From contig CAITVN010000224.1 in assembly GCA_903895855.1 (NCBI GenBank), positions 1 to 64,000 on the forward strand: a DNA stretch of 64,000 nt, in the 5' to 3' direction. The DNA comes from Oligoflexia bacterium. Its GTDB lineage: Bacteria > Bdellovibrionota > UBA1018. Shown here one piece after another: positions 8,502 to 17,689 of the stretch (its first letter is position 1; every line of letters starts with the position of its first letter). The notes beneath the pieces are model-generated. The model was not told the origin of the DNA. It worked only from the letters and a program-made list of their open reading frames with translations, and made no database searches. A program made the translations under genes and the position numbers.

Positions 8502-10878
8502 TGAAATCCGACACGTTGTTATCATGCTGCGTGACTACATGTCGAAACTGATGGATGGGGTTCTCAACCAACGAGATCGATTTGTTCAATTGATCGAAAC
8601 CATTCCGGCCTATGTCTCTTGGATTTCGTCTGACGACAAATACCTAGGAGTAAATAATCGCCTAGCTGCCGCCTACCAGCTCTCGCCCAAAGAATTCATG
8701 GGCAAGCACATTGGGTTCATTGAAGCCAACTCGCCTTTTGTGAGAGCCGTTGAAAAAATACGAAATAGTCCTGACAGTAAACTCTCAGCAGAAATTCAAA
8801 TCAACATCAACGGCGAAAACAGATGGCACTTACTCATTGCCGAGCGCCACTCAGTGAACGGTGAACTGCTCATCATTGGGATTGACATCACGGCGCGAAA
8901 ACAAGTTGAAGATGCACTGTCACGCTCTGAAAGCCGTTTTAGAAAATTGATCGAAAACGCCCCCGATTCGATCGGAATTCTCATTGATCAAAAAATCGTT
9001 TATGCCAATCCCAGACTCTGCGACCTCTTAGGCGCCCAATCGACAGAGACACTAGCCGGCACGCCATTGGTCACTTTTTTGGCCCCTGCAGAACACGAAA
9101 TTTTTTTAAAGCACCTGACGACCCCCAGCGAGATCTGCGAGTATCACTTTCGGTCACAAAGAAATGAAGTTCTTGTGCCAGTAGAAATTGCCATGATTCC
9201 GACTGAGCTCGACGCACAGAATACCATCATCATTTTTTGCCGCGATCTCACCCACCGAAGAGAAATGGCTGAACTCAAAGAGGCTAAGCTCGCGGCTGAA
9301 GAGGCGCTCTCTTTGAAGCGAAAGTTTATTGCCAACATCAGCCACGAAATTCGTACTCCCATGAACGGCGTGCTCGGTCTCACCGACTTACTTTTAAAAT
9401 CCACGCTCACCCAAGAACAGCGTGACTACCTGCAAGCCATACACGAATCAGCAACGACCCTACTGGTGGTCATCAATGACGTTCTTGATTTTGAAAAACT
9501 TCAAGCTGGCAAAGTTCAAATAGAAGAAACGCCTTTCAAACTGGCCTCCTTACTAGACACCATCATCGAACTAAACCTACCAAAAGCGACCGAAAAGCGA
9601 GTGCGGGTTGAAAAAATTATTGATCCCAAACTCACCGACTACCACCTGGGTGACCCCGTCAGACTCAATCAAATCATCACCAACTTAGTGAGTAACGCGA
9701 TCAAGTTCACAGACAACGGCTACATCAGAATTGAAGCTCACGTTCGCGAGATCACTGAAGCCGGGCAAAACCTCGAATTCAGAATCATAGACACGGGCAT
9801 TGGTATTCCCGAAGACAAACTTTCAGTCATTTTTGAAGAGTTCACTCAAGCCTCAGTTTCAACGACTCGAATGTTCGGTGGCACGGGTTTAGGGCTGAGT
9901 ATCGTGCGTGAGCTGACAGCCCTGATGGGCGGATCAATCGATGTCATTAGCAGGGTTGGAGCTGGGTCGACCTTTACGCTGCGTTTAAATTTCAAAAAAG
10001 CCCCCGTCGGACATGCCCACTCAGTGCAGGCCCTCTCAGCGGCCGACACGAGCTCGAACCCCAATTTGTCCATTTTGCTCGCTGAAGACAATCCGATCAA
10101 TCAACTAGTCGCCCGCAAGGTGTTAGAAGGATTCGGATTCAACGTAGATGTCGCCGAAAATGGCGTAATTGCCGTCGAAAAGCTGAAAAATCACCCTTAT
10201 GATTTAGTCATTATGGATGTACAAATGCCTCAGATGGATGGCCTGACAGCCACTCGAGCCATCAGATCAACACTCCCCCCTCCAGCTAGCCGCACTCCCA
10301 TAATCGCGATGACTGCATTCGCCTCAAAGCAAGAGTCAGATGCCTGTTTAGAAGCCGGCATGGATGACTTCATGTCTAAGCCCTTTATTCCGAAAACTCT
10401 ACTAACCAAAATTCTAAAATTATCGCCACAAGCGAGAGCGACCGAAACTGAGCAAAAAAACCATGAACCCAGTGCCCCTAAGCTAAATACCCACCCCCCC
10501 GAAGGTCTCCGACTCGTGAATCTCACTTATCTCAAAGACGCCATGGGTGACGACCAGGAAGTCATCAAACAAATGTTAGAAATTTTTCTCACGCGTGCTC
10601 CGATTCTCATTGAAAACCTCGAGAAAGGAGTCAGCTCTGAAGACTGGGTAGTGATCAAGACCAGTGCCCACGACATCAAGTCGAGCTTTGCCTACCTAGG
10701 AGTACAAGGCGTCAGCGACCAAGCGAGAGAAATTGAACAAATCGCCAAACAGTTGTCTGAACCCATATCTTCGGTAAAAACTAAGGTTGAGAAATTCTTG
10801 CCAGACGCAAAAACCGCAATCGAAGAAGTAAAAAAATTACTGAAAGATGGAATCAAGAATTCTGGAGCGGCGGCATGA
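8497..10878 (+). CDS. Cytoplasmic hybrid sensor histidine kinase (PAS-PAS-HisKA-HATPase-REC-HPt)
   Basis: 793 residues with no membrane segment. Two PAS domains (~20-145 and ~150-265) lead through a short coiled linker to the H-box FIANISHEIRTPMNG (~287-301). The HATPase has the N box LVSNAIKF, DTGIGIP and GGTGLGLSI. A receiver follows (LLAEDNP, IMDVQMPQMDG, SKPF), then a C-terminal HPt with SAHDIKSSFAYLG. This is the BarA/ArcB-type phosphorelay layout and can pass phosphate from its HPt to the three receiver proteins just downstream. The start is GTG at 8497; ATG at 8524 is possible. The stop overlaps the next start as ATGA. Confidence 0.92.
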   Translation: MSEIRHVVIMLRDYMSKLMDGVLNQRDRFVQLIETIPAYVSWISSDDKYLGVNNRLAAAYQLSPKEFMGKHIGFIEANSPFVRAVEKIRNSPDSKLSAEIQININGENRWHLLIAERHSVNGELLIIGIDITARKQVEDALSRSESRFRKLIENAPDSIGILIDQKIVYANPRLCDLLGAQSTETLAGTPLVTFLAPAEHEIFLKHLTTPSEICEYHFRSQRNEVLVPVEIAMIPTELDAQNTIIIFCRDLTHRREMAELKEAKLAAEEALSLKRKFIANISHEIRTPMNGVLGLTDLLLKSTLTQEQRDYLQAIHESATTLLVVINDVLDFEKLQAGKVQIEETPFKLASLLDTIIELNLPKATEKRVRVEKIIDPKLTDYHLGDPVRLNQIITNLVSNAIKFTDNGYIRIEAHVREITEAGQNLEFRIIDTGIGIPEDKLSVIFEEFTQASVSTTRMFGGTGLGLSIVRELTALMGGSIDVISRVGAGSTFTLRLNFKKAPVGHAHSVQALSAADTSSNPNLSILLAEDNPINQLVARKVLEGFGFNVDVAENGVIAVEKLKNHPYDLVIMDVQMPQMDGLTATRAIRSTLPPPASRTPIIAMTAFASKQESDACLEAGMDDFMSKPFIPKTLLTKILKLSPQARATETEQKNHEPSAPKLNTHPPEGLRLVNLTYLKDAMGDDQEVIKQMLEIFLTRAPILIENLEKGVSSEDWVVIKTSAHDIKSSFAYLGVQGVSDQAREIEQIAKQLSEPISSVKTKVEKFLPDAKTAIEEVKKLLKDGIKNSGAAA

Positions 10879-11573
10879 GTGAGCCTCTGTCGCTGATCGG
10901 AAAAGAGATTCTGATCGTAGATGATGCACCTGATTTCTTACTGTTCACAAGAAAAATACTTGAAGCCCAAGGCGCAGTCGTTCATCAAGCAGTTTCGTTT
11001 GAAGAAGCTATTTCTCAAACGGTTGCCACCTGCCCCCACTTAGTCATCACTGATCTCAATATGCCAGACAAGTCGGGATTTGATTTGATTTCGGCCCTAA
11101 AAAAGAACAATGAAACCAGCAACATTCCTGTGATTGCTCTGAGTGCACTGAATGATCCCCAGTCAATTTTCAAAGCAGTCTCGTTTGGAGCTTGCGATTA
11201 TTTACTCAAGCCCTTCAACGCCAACCTGTTCATCCAAAAAATTCACAAATCATTAAAGCTCAGTCAATTTCAAATTTACGTTTTTCCGAAAGAGACCAGG
11301 CCGAAGGCAACTCTGTCGATCAATGCCGACATTGTGATGTGCAACGAAATCGGCATTATTCTTGAGTCGGCAGTAAAATTTGCACCGAACGAAGAACTCG
11401 TTTTGGAATCGCCCAGTCTAGGATTTAGTGGATTCGAAAGCCTAACGGCCAAATCCACTTCGCAGGCTCCGAGATTTTCATCTAGGGGCAAGTACCTCAC
11501 TGAACTCAATTTGATTGGCTTAGACGAAATTCTGGCGAAAAAACTCACTCGACTTCTGAAAGGAGTCGCTTAG
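10875..11573 (+). CDS. Receiver plus PilZ-like response regulator, unit 1
   Basis: 232 residues. The receiver (~9-128) has ILIVDDAPD, ITDLNMPDKSG, ALSALND and LLKPFN. The C-terminal ~95 residues form a small beta-rich domain; IVMCNEIGIILES sits where PilZ domains carry D-x-S-x-x-G but is degenerate, so cyclic-di-GMP binding is doubtful. It is translationally coupled to the hybrid kinase by an ATGA overlap and shares its layout with the next two genes. Probable role: an output of the kinase phosphorelay acting by protein contact or nucleotide binding. Confidence 0.82.
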   Translation: MSEPLSLIGKEILIVDDAPDFLLFTRKILEAQGAVVHQAVSFEEAISQTVATCPHLVITDLNMPDKSGFDLISALKKNNETSNIPVIALSALNDPQSIFKAVSFGACDYLLKPFNANLFIQKIHKSLKLSQFQIYVFPKETRPKATLSINADIVMCNEIGIILESAVKFAPNEELVLESPSLGFSGFESLTAKSTSQAPRFSSRGKYLTELNLIGLDEILAKKLTRLLKGVA

Positions 11574-11575
11574 GT

Positions 11576-12307
11576 ATGGCGCGCCTGACTAAACCCCTCG
11601 CGGTACTGGTTGACGACGATCCCCTTTTTCAAAAGGGAATGGAGACCGTTCTCATTTCGATTGGCGTCATTCCCCTCATTGTGACTGATATCGATAAGTT
11701 CGTTCACACTATCCGATCTATCAAGCCAGAAATTTTTCTCATCGATCTTAATCTCGGAAAATTCGGTTCAGGCTTTGACTTGATTTCAACTATCCGCATC
11801 GAGAAAGGCCCCTACGTTCCGATTGTTGTGATCTCTGCGAATCCGGAGCAGACTTCGGTCGCCCACGCTCTAGAGTTAGGGGCAAACGACTACATCATTA
11901 AAACCCTCGACCGAGAATTTCTCGCCAGCAAGCTGGGCCGGTATTTAAAAAGCCCTGCCTTGGCAAATCGCCGACAGGCCCTATTTTCTGAAGTTGCGGG
12001 TGGACGTTTTCAAGTAACCACCAAGTTCAATGTCGAAATCACAGAAATCGACGAAATGGGAGTCAAACTTCTCAGTCAAGAATTACTAGCCAAGGGCAGC
12101 TCACTGGCGATCAGCGGGTCTATCATGCAAGTGATATCGGGGACCGATGATAATTTTTTGGCAACGATCACTCAGAATTGGACCGAGGCAGACGATGGGC
12201 GCTTTGGAGCCTATGCCGAATTTGAACCCGAGAATAAATCAATTAGACATAGGATTCGCAAATGGCTTCTCGGTATGAATTCGAAGGTTCCAAAAATAAG
12301 TCTGTGA
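11576..12307 (+). CDS. Receiver plus PilZ-like response regulator, unit 2
   Basis: 243 residues. The receiver (~8-125) has VLVDDDP, LIDLNLGKFGSG, ISANPEQ and IIKTLD; the Lys is followed by Thr instead of the usual Pro. The C-terminal domain contains VEITEIDEMGVKLLSQ, which fits a relaxed PilZ E-x-D-x-x-G pattern. No N-terminal R-x-x-x-R of classical PilZ is evident. The start follows the previous stop by two bases, with AAAGGAG upstream. It is paralogous to its neighbours. Confidence 0.82.
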   Translation: MARLTKPLAVLVDDDPLFQKGMETVLISIGVIPLIVTDIDKFVHTIRSIKPEIFLIDLNLGKFGSGFDLISTIRIEKGPYVPIVVISANPEQTSVAHALELGANDYIIKTLDREFLASKLGRYLKSPALANRRQALFSEVAGGRFQVTTKFNVEITEIDEMGVKLLSQELLAKGSSLAISGSIMQVISGTDDNFLATITQNWTEADDGRFGAYAEFEPENKSIRHRIRKWLLGMNSKVPKISL

Positions 12308-12321
12308 AAGAGAATGGTAAA

Positions 12322-13734
12322 ATGACCGAAGACAAAAGCAGAATCATTACCATTCTAGTCGTTGATGATGACCCTGAATTTAGGGCCCTCACAGAGCGAT
12401 TCATCACCTCGTCAGAATTTCAATTCCTTGGGGCCGATTCAGTGGCGCAGGCTTGTGAGATTCTCGAAACTAGCCCGGCTGGGGTAATCATATTAGACCT
12501 CAACATGCCCAATCAAGACGGTTTCGCATTCTTAAGAATTAGGGCAAAGAGCCATAAATTATCTGCCATTCCGGTGTTGGTCACCAGTGCGAGAAATGAT
12601 AAGACCAGCGTAGTCGATGCGCTAACTGGTGGGGCCAACGGTTACCTACTCAAGCCTTTTCCAGCTCGAGCACTACTTGAAAAAATTAGAAAGATAGTCT
12701 CTGAACAAATCGACCTCAAACATCGGTTCGAAGAGGGAAAACTTCCAAGCATTAACATCCATTTTCCGCTCAAGATTCAATCAGTGACCAGAGATACAGT
12801 CACCGCCTTCACCAGCGTGCGACTAGCCAAGAGTTCAGAATTTAAGGTTACCCAGACGACAGAGGCTTTTCCGTTTGAACAACTTTTCACCGCTGGATCA
12901 ATCTCATCATCTGATGGCGATGGGTATTTGACCTCACTCTACTCAAAACAGCTAGCGCCGGTTTTTCAGGCTACCGAAGAAAAACCAGGAGCGCAAAAAC
13001 TGCAAAAACTAAATGACACCCAATTCAATCCTTGGTTGGCCATTGATGACGATCCCGAGTACCTCGCTTGGCTTCAAGTTCAGTTCAAGAAAGCTTCAGT
13101 CGTGTGCAACATTACCCCTTCAGTGGACGAGTCAATTGAAATGGCCACCCGACTGACTCCAGTTGGAATGATCGTAGATCTGCATTTGTACGCAGAAGGA
13201 AAAGGCATTGAACTGGTTCGTCGTCTGAGAACTGAATTGCATTACACAGGCCCAATCATCATACTCACGGCCGAAACCGATAAAAAATGGCCCGCACACG
13301 CTCTCGAACAAGGTGCAACCGAACTCTTATTGAAGAGCCTGCCCTCTGAGGCCCTGCTCAACCGAATTCTCGAAATTGAAAAAGAACTCCGCCTCAAGCC
13401 AACCGAAACTAAGGTGACAAAAGACCCGCCTCACGCGAAGAATGTGGTCGATATTCAAACGCAAATAAAATTGACCGAAATCTCACTCGGCGGCATTACG
13501 TTCATTTCAAAACACTTGATTAAGAAAACCGAATCGCTGTTAGTAGACGGCGCGGTTTTAAACGAAATTTTTGGCGAAAATTCTAAGACAAATGTACATT
13601 TGGTTATGTCAGCCGTCAGAACCATGGGTGCCGACCCGGATTTTCAGTTTGAAGCCGAATGGATCAACTGCGACGTTGAAAAATTAAGAATGTGGCTTAT
13701 TCAAAAAAGAAATCGAATGAAAACATCGGCCTAA
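12322..13734 (+). CDS. Double REC-PilZ-like protein (REC-PilZ-REC-PilZ), units 3 and 4
   Basis: 470 residues. The first receiver has ILVVDDDPEF, ILDLNMPNQDG, TSARND and LLKPFPA. A beta-rich PilZ-like domain follows. The second receiver (WLAIDDDPEY, IVDLHLYAEGKG, LTAET, LLKSLP) lacks the Pro after the Lys. The final domain has LTEISLGGITFIS, an E-x-S-x-x-G PilZ-type motif. The whole is an internal duplication of the two-domain unit in the two preceding genes. I chose ATG 12322; a GTG at 12304 would overlap the previous stop by four bases (GTGA). The frame stays open upstream to 12262. Confidence 0.82.
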   Translation: MTEDKSRIITILVVDDDPEFRALTERFITSSEFQFLGADSVAQACEILETSPAGVIILDLNMPNQDGFAFLRIRAKSHKLSAIPVLVTSARNDKTSVVDALTGGANGYLLKPFPARALLEKIRKIVSEQIDLKHRFEEGKLPSINIHFPLKIQSVTRDTVTAFTSVRLAKSSEFKVTQTTEAFPFEQLFTAGSISSSDGDGYLTSLYSKQLAPVFQATEEKPGAQKLQKLNDTQFNPWLAIDDDPEYLAWLQVQFKKASVVCNITPSVDESIEMATRLTPVGMIVDLHLYAEGKGIELVRRLRTELHYTGPIIILTAETDKKWPAHALEQGATELLLKSLPSEALLNRILEIEKELRLKPTETKVTKDPPHAKNVVDIQTQIKLTEISLGGITFISKHLIKKTESLLVDGAVLNEIFGENSKTNVHLVMSAVRTMGADPDFQFEAEWINCDVEKLRMWLIQKRNRMKTSA

Positions 13735-13736
13735 AA

Positions 13737-14039
13737 CTAAGACTCTACATATTCAATAGTCAGATGAGACAAATGAGCTTCTATGGCACCTAAAGCCGTC
13801 TCAATCGCCGAAAAATCAGACTCTTTTCCAGCTCCTTCAAGTACTTTTCCCAGCTCACTCAGCTTCGCAAAGCCATAGCCCCCACAGGTGCCCTTGAGCC
13901 GATGTCCAATTTTTGAAATTTCAACAACATTCCTATTCTGAATAAGTACGCGTAATTCCAGCACATCTTTATGTCTGTTTTCGAGAAACCCAGGAATCAA
14001 GTCTTCCAAGTCTTTTTCTACTGATACTTTATCCGACAT
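13737..14039 (-). CDS. Free-standing HPt phosphotransfer protein
   Basis: About 100 residues, all-helical, with the HPt motif IGHRLKGTCGGYGF, in which the His is the phospho-acceptor. It is convergent with the REC-PilZ array, with two bases between the ends. It could shuttle phosphate between the hybrid kinase and separate receivers such as those at 7149 and 7539. The start is uncertain: MSDKVSVEKD at 14039 looks like a natural N-terminus, but an upstream ATG at 14078 adds 13 residues and neither has a strong ribosome-binding site. Confidence 0.82.
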   Translation of the reverse strand: MSDKVSVEKDLEDLIPGFLENRHKDVLELRVLIQNRNVVEISKIGHRLKGTCGGYGFAKLSELGKVLEGAGKESDFSAIETALGAIEAHLSHLTIEYVES

Positions 14040-14113
14040 ATTCACATTATCCGCACTTTCACCCCTTGTGAAAAGCATTTTTTTAGGAGTAAATCATCAT
14101 TGGGGGAACGTCT

Positions 14114-15268
14114 GTGGATATTCAAGGTGAAGGCTTTCACACTTCGATTTGGCAACACTCAGACCTTAAGAGTTGGGCCCGCGGTTTTTTCGCCCCGAAT
14201 TTCATTATCCTAGGATTGATTTCATCACTAACTCCTCGCACCGCTGCCGCCCTCACTTTTGAATTGGCCGTGAGTGATTCGAAAAGCCATGAAGTTTCAT
14301 TTGTGAGCTCGGTTTACCAATGGAACCCGATTGCCATGAGAGAGCGCACACCGGGAATGTTTTCTATTTCGTTTCCAGAACCCGTGCTTCCCGAGATTCA
14401 ATATAAATTTTTACTTGATGGCAAATGGACCCTCGACCCTCATAATCCAATAACTGCCCCCGATGGCTGGGGTGGGGCCAACAACATTTATTCGTGTAGC
14501 CACTACGCAACCCCAATCGAAGCCGAACCCAGCTTAGAGTTTTCTCAATACTCGGTTAAGGCACTTAAGATCACCGACTATAACGGCGAACTGAGAACGA
14601 TCAACCTATTGCTACCGGTGTATCGAACCAGCGGCCGAAGCAACCTCAACAAGAGTGTCAACCTGGTGATTTTTCACGATGGTGATGACTACCTCAAGCA
14701 AGCTGAAATACGACGAGTTCTTGCTTACAGAACTGCCAAATCAAGTACCACTGAGTGGATCGGCATTGCAATTTCTTCTATCGATCGAATGGAAGAATAC
14801 GGCCTAGGAGCCCGCTCTCAATTGTATTCAAAATGGCTCACGCAGACTCTCATACCGTTGATCGAGAAACGATTCATCTTCGTTGGCCCTAGACGCGGTC
14901 TGAGCTCGGCGAAGAGAATCGCTGTCGGTCCTTCCCTAGGCGGGCTATTTTCTTTTTACCAGTTCTTGAGTGAACCCGGGTTTTTCAATGGCGTCATCGC
15001 TCAATCTGCTAGCGTTTGGTTCGCGAGAGACCAGATTCAATCGTTAGCGCTTGCCTATCCAACTCGTAGAAGAGTAGACCCATCGATTTTGGCCATCGTT
15101 GATTATGGTAATTTTGAAACAGATAACTTAATCAGCGCTATCGAGAACGTAAGCCCAGCCCTAAAAGCAAAACTAAAAAATCAGTTCGAAATTCAATCGT
15201 ACCCATCAACCCACTCGTGGATAGCGTGGGCGAACAGAATTCCGTCACAACTTGAAGAATTCGAGTAA
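14114..15268 (+). CDS. Exported esterase-like alpha/beta hydrolase with N-terminal CBM48-type domain
   Basis: 384 residues. A hydrophobic stretch at ~27-46 (FFAPNFIILGLISSL) suggests export or membrane anchoring. Residues ~47-125 fit an early-set/CBM48-like sandwich (VYQWNPIAM, YKFLLDGKWTLDP). The hydrolase part has NLVIFHDGDDY, the nucleophile elbow VGPSLGGLFS and a late THSW His, as in the Fes/esterase D family. Substrate unknown; enterochelin-esterase-like or glycan acyl esterase are possible. The GTG start has GGGGGA upstream. Confidence 0.72.
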   Translation: MDIQGEGFHTSIWQHSDLKSWARGFFAPNFIILGLISSLTPRTAAALTFELAVSDSKSHEVSFVSSVYQWNPIAMRERTPGMFSISFPEPVLPEIQYKFLLDGKWTLDPHNPITAPDGWGGANNIYSCSHYATPIEAEPSLEFSQYSVKALKITDYNGELRTINLLLPVYRTSGRSNLNKSVNLVIFHDGDDYLKQAEIRRVLAYRTAKSSTTEWIGIAISSIDRMEEYGLGARSQLYSKWLTQTLIPLIEKRFIFVGPRRGLSSAKRIAVGPSLGGLFSFYQFLSEPGFFNGVIAQSASVWFARDQIQSLALAYPTRRRVDPSILAIVDYGNFETDNLISAIENVSPALKAKLKNQFEIQSYPSTHSWIAWANRIPSQLEEFE

Positions 15269-15271
15269 ACT

Positions 15272-15988
15272 TCACTGAAAAATTTGACTGATCTCTTCTG
15301 ACGTCAGAACCACCATTTGTCCAGGCTTGAGCCCAGCTGGCAAGTGGTAGTTGCCGATCGCGATACGTTTCAAAACCAATACCTCATTGAGCCGGGCTTC
15401 AAACATGCGCCGTACGAATCGGTTTCTTCCTTCTTCAACCACCACCCTACAAACCCTACGATTCGACTCATCTGGAAATTCCAAACTCCTAAAGCGTCCA
15501 ACCCCGTCTCTTAGCTCAATCCCCAAACACAGACTGTTGACACTCGCTTCGTTGACTGCAACAGCTAGGCGAACTTCGTAAGTTTTTGAAACTCCTTGTG
15601 ACGGATGTGCCACCCGATTGGCAAACTCTCCATCATTAGTCACCAAAATTAGGCCTTCGCTCGCGAAATCAAGACGCCCGACAGGATAAAATTGTTGATA
15701 CTGCTCGGCCAAGAAACTCATGATGGTTCGCCGTCCTTCAGGGTCACTTCGCGTTGTCATCACGTTTTTTGGCTTATACAAAGCCAGTACCACTGAACCT
15801 GTGACCGACTCCTTAACCGCATTTCCATCAACGGTGACTTGATCTAAAGAGGAATCAATAGACACTCCCATTTCAGTGACCGTCTCACCGTTTACTCGAA
15901 CTCGGCCCTCTTGAATGGCTAGCTCGGCTTTGCGCCGACTCATCAACCCCGTTGAAGCAATCCATTTATGCAGCCGAACTTTATTCAT
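15272..15988 (-). CDS. rluB: RluB/RsuA-family 23S rRNA pseudouridine synthase
   Basis: 238 residues. An N-terminal S4 RNA-binding domain (VRLHKWIASTGLMSRRKAE) is followed by the catalytic domain with VGRLDFASEGL, whose Asp is the catalytic residue. KTYEVRLA and EGRNRFVRRMFEA are further family signatures. RluB isomerises a uridine near the peptidyl-transferase centre; distinguishing RluB from RluE/F or RsuA needs a tree. The start overlaps the upstream GT87 stop as ATGA, so the two are co-translated. Confidence 0.88.
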   Translation of the reverse strand: MNKVRLHKWIASTGLMSRRKAELAIQEGRVRVNGETVTEMGVSIDSSLDQVTVDGNAVKESVTGSVVLALYKPKNVMTTRSDPEGRRTIMSFLAEQYQQFYPVGRLDFASEGLILVTNDGEFANRVAHPSQGVSKTYEVRLAVAVNEASVNSLCLGIELRDGVGRFRSLEFPDESNRRVCRVVVEEGRNRFVRRMFEARLNEVLVLKRIAIGNYHLPAGLKPGQMVVLTSEEISQIFQ

Positions 15989-17226
15989 GAAAAAACTTCC
16001 GATTCAGCAATTCTTGATCGAAGTTTGAATCCCAGAAAAATCCAACCTAAGTGAACCCAATAAAATCCGCTCACAGCCTCAAACACGGCTGCACCGTCTC
16101 TTCCTATGGCCTCATAATTTGACATATTCACAGCCAGAAACAGTACCGAAACGCTTGTGATCAAGCGCCATTGACTTCTCACCCCTGCTTCTCGAATCAA
16201 AGTCAAAAGTCTGCCAAAAACAACGACAGATAGCGGTATGCCAAACACAAAATAAGGTTTCCAAGCTAAGTGCAGCGGCAAGATGGCAAAGCTCACAATC
16301 AAGGCAATGCTAAACGCGTCTCGCCAATTTACCCCCGTACAGGTCGGCAAGTAGGTTTCTCTCGACCTGAGAATCCTAAGCACCGCGAATAACACGATCA
16401 CGCTGCCGCCAACGAGTATCCAAGGCGCAAGCCCTTGAAGCATCTGATGATCGAAAATTTTCCAACCATACAAAACCTCACGGCAGAGCAAAATAACCGG
16501 ACTTGGAGTTCCAGAAAACCAGCGTATCACAAATGCAATCAGGCTTTGGTTGTGGGTCTCTAACGGAAGCCCTCGATCGTGCATGGCCTTTAGCCAAAGA
16601 CTAAGAGCATCCAAAAATAATTTGGGCCCAAGGTCAAATATCGGCATAAACAAGACCCAAAAGGCACCGACTACGACACCAACTTGTAAAAACCGGCGAT
16701 TCTTCGGTGCGCCTGGCCTTGATAAGAACACCCCGGCAGCAATTGATGCCGGAACCAGCTTAATGACCGACACAGCCCCCAGGGCCAAAGCCGAAAAAAA
16801 AGAACCTAAAACCTGAACTCTACCCGAAAGTAATACTGAAAGAGCCCAAACACAGGCCCAAACAATGAAGGTGTTGACTTGGCCATACTGAAAATCGATG
16901 ATCAAACTTCTCGACTCAAACAATGCACCCAGGGCCAAGACTCCTGCCGAAACTCTGAGTAGGCGCGACAAGATAAATAGCACATGCCCCAACATCGCCA
17001 TCTTCAATATTGAAAAAAGAATCAATGCCGGATTACGGGTCAAAAATCCAAAAATTGAAAAAATCCAAGCAAATCCTGGTGCATAGAGATAGCGATCTGG
17101 TGTTTTCGAAAATATATCCATGAACTGAGAAGAAAGAATGAGCTTTCCTGCCTCGTAAAAGACATTAAAATCTCTTCCTTCATAAAGAACTGCACGAGCA
17201 GTTCCATACGAACACACTAGCCCCAA
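15985..17226 (-). CDS. GT87/DUF2029-like polytopic mannosyltransferase-type protein
   Basis: A 413-residue inner-membrane protein with about ten hydrophobic segments. Motifs fitting the GT87 (DUF2029) family: DFNVFYEAGKLIL, RYLYAPGF, FQYGQVNT, SVIKLVPA and THNQSLIAF. Such enzymes use polyprenyl-phosphate sugar donors to build cell-envelope glycans. The first canonical start is TTG 17226, which cuts into a hydrophobic stretch: in-frame codons back to ~17304 encode NFIVPLIGWLCLG but contain no ATG or GTG. A rare start such as ATT, or an error in the sequence, is possible. It lies 46 bases after cheY. Confidence 0.75.
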   Translation of the reverse strand: MGLVCSYGTARAVLYEGRDFNVFYEAGKLILSSQFMDIFSKTPDRYLYAPGFAWIFSIFGFLTRNPALILFSILKMAMLGHVLFILSRLLRVSAGVLALGALFESRSLIIDFQYGQVNTFIVWACVWALSVLLSGRVQVLGSFFSALALGAVSVIKLVPASIAAGVFLSRPGAPKNRRFLQVGVVVGAFWVLFMPIFDLGPKLFLDALSLWLKAMHDRGLPLETHNQSLIAFVIRWFSGTPSPVILLCREVLYGWKIFDHQMLQGLAPWILVGGSVIVLFAVLRILRSRETYLPTCTGVNWRDAFSIALIVSFAILPLHLAWKPYFVFGIPLSVVVFGRLLTLIREAGVRSQWRLITSVSVLFLAVNMSNYEAIGRDGAAVFEAVSGFYWVHLGWIFLGFKLRSRIAESEVFS

Positions 17227-17272
17227 ACAGAGCCAGCCAATCAGAGGTACGATAAAATTCTTTTTTGAAATA

Positions 17273-17671
17273 CTAACCGCCTGAAACTTTTTTGTGAGCG
17301 ACTTCTAACTTTTCCTTCAAAATCTCTGCCGTAAAAGGCTTGATCACATAATTGGTAACGCCGGCCTGAACCGCTTCAATAATCTGACCTTTTTCAGCCT
17401 CGGCCGTGACCATCAAAAAAGGCAGCTTGATAAATCTACTGTCAGAGCGCACTCGTTTTAAGAAATCTAGCCCCGTGCAATTCGGCATATTCCAGTCAGA
17501 AATGACCAATCCAAACGGCGGATTAGTCGAACTGACAGTTGCCCATGCCTCAGCTCCGTCTTTGGCCTCAATGATGTCTTTGAATCCCAACTCTTTCAAG
17601 ACCTTGCCCACCAATTTACGCATCGTGAGCATATCGTCGACCACGAGAACCTTTGTATTCAAATCAAACAT
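17273..17671 (-). CDS. cheY: CheY-like chemotaxis response regulator
   Basis: 132 residues, one receiver domain. The acidic pair is in VLVVDDMLTMRK, the phospho-acceptor Asp in ISDWNMPNCTGLDF, the switch Thr in MVTAEAE and the Lys in IKPFTAE. The sequence around NMPNCTGL is closely CheY-like. It should bind a flagellar or pilus motor switch when phosphorylated. It lies 18 bases after the cheX-like gene, and AGGGGA stands before the ATG. Confidence 0.9.
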   Translation of the reverse strand: MFDLNTKVLVVDDMLTMRKLVGKVLKELGFKDIIEAKDGAEAWATVSSTNPPFGLVISDWNMPNCTGLDFLKRVRSDSRFIKLPFLMVTAEAEKGQIIEAVQAGVTNYVIKPFTAEILKEKLEVAHKKVSGG

Positions 17672-17689
17672 GATCTTTCCCCTTCAAAT

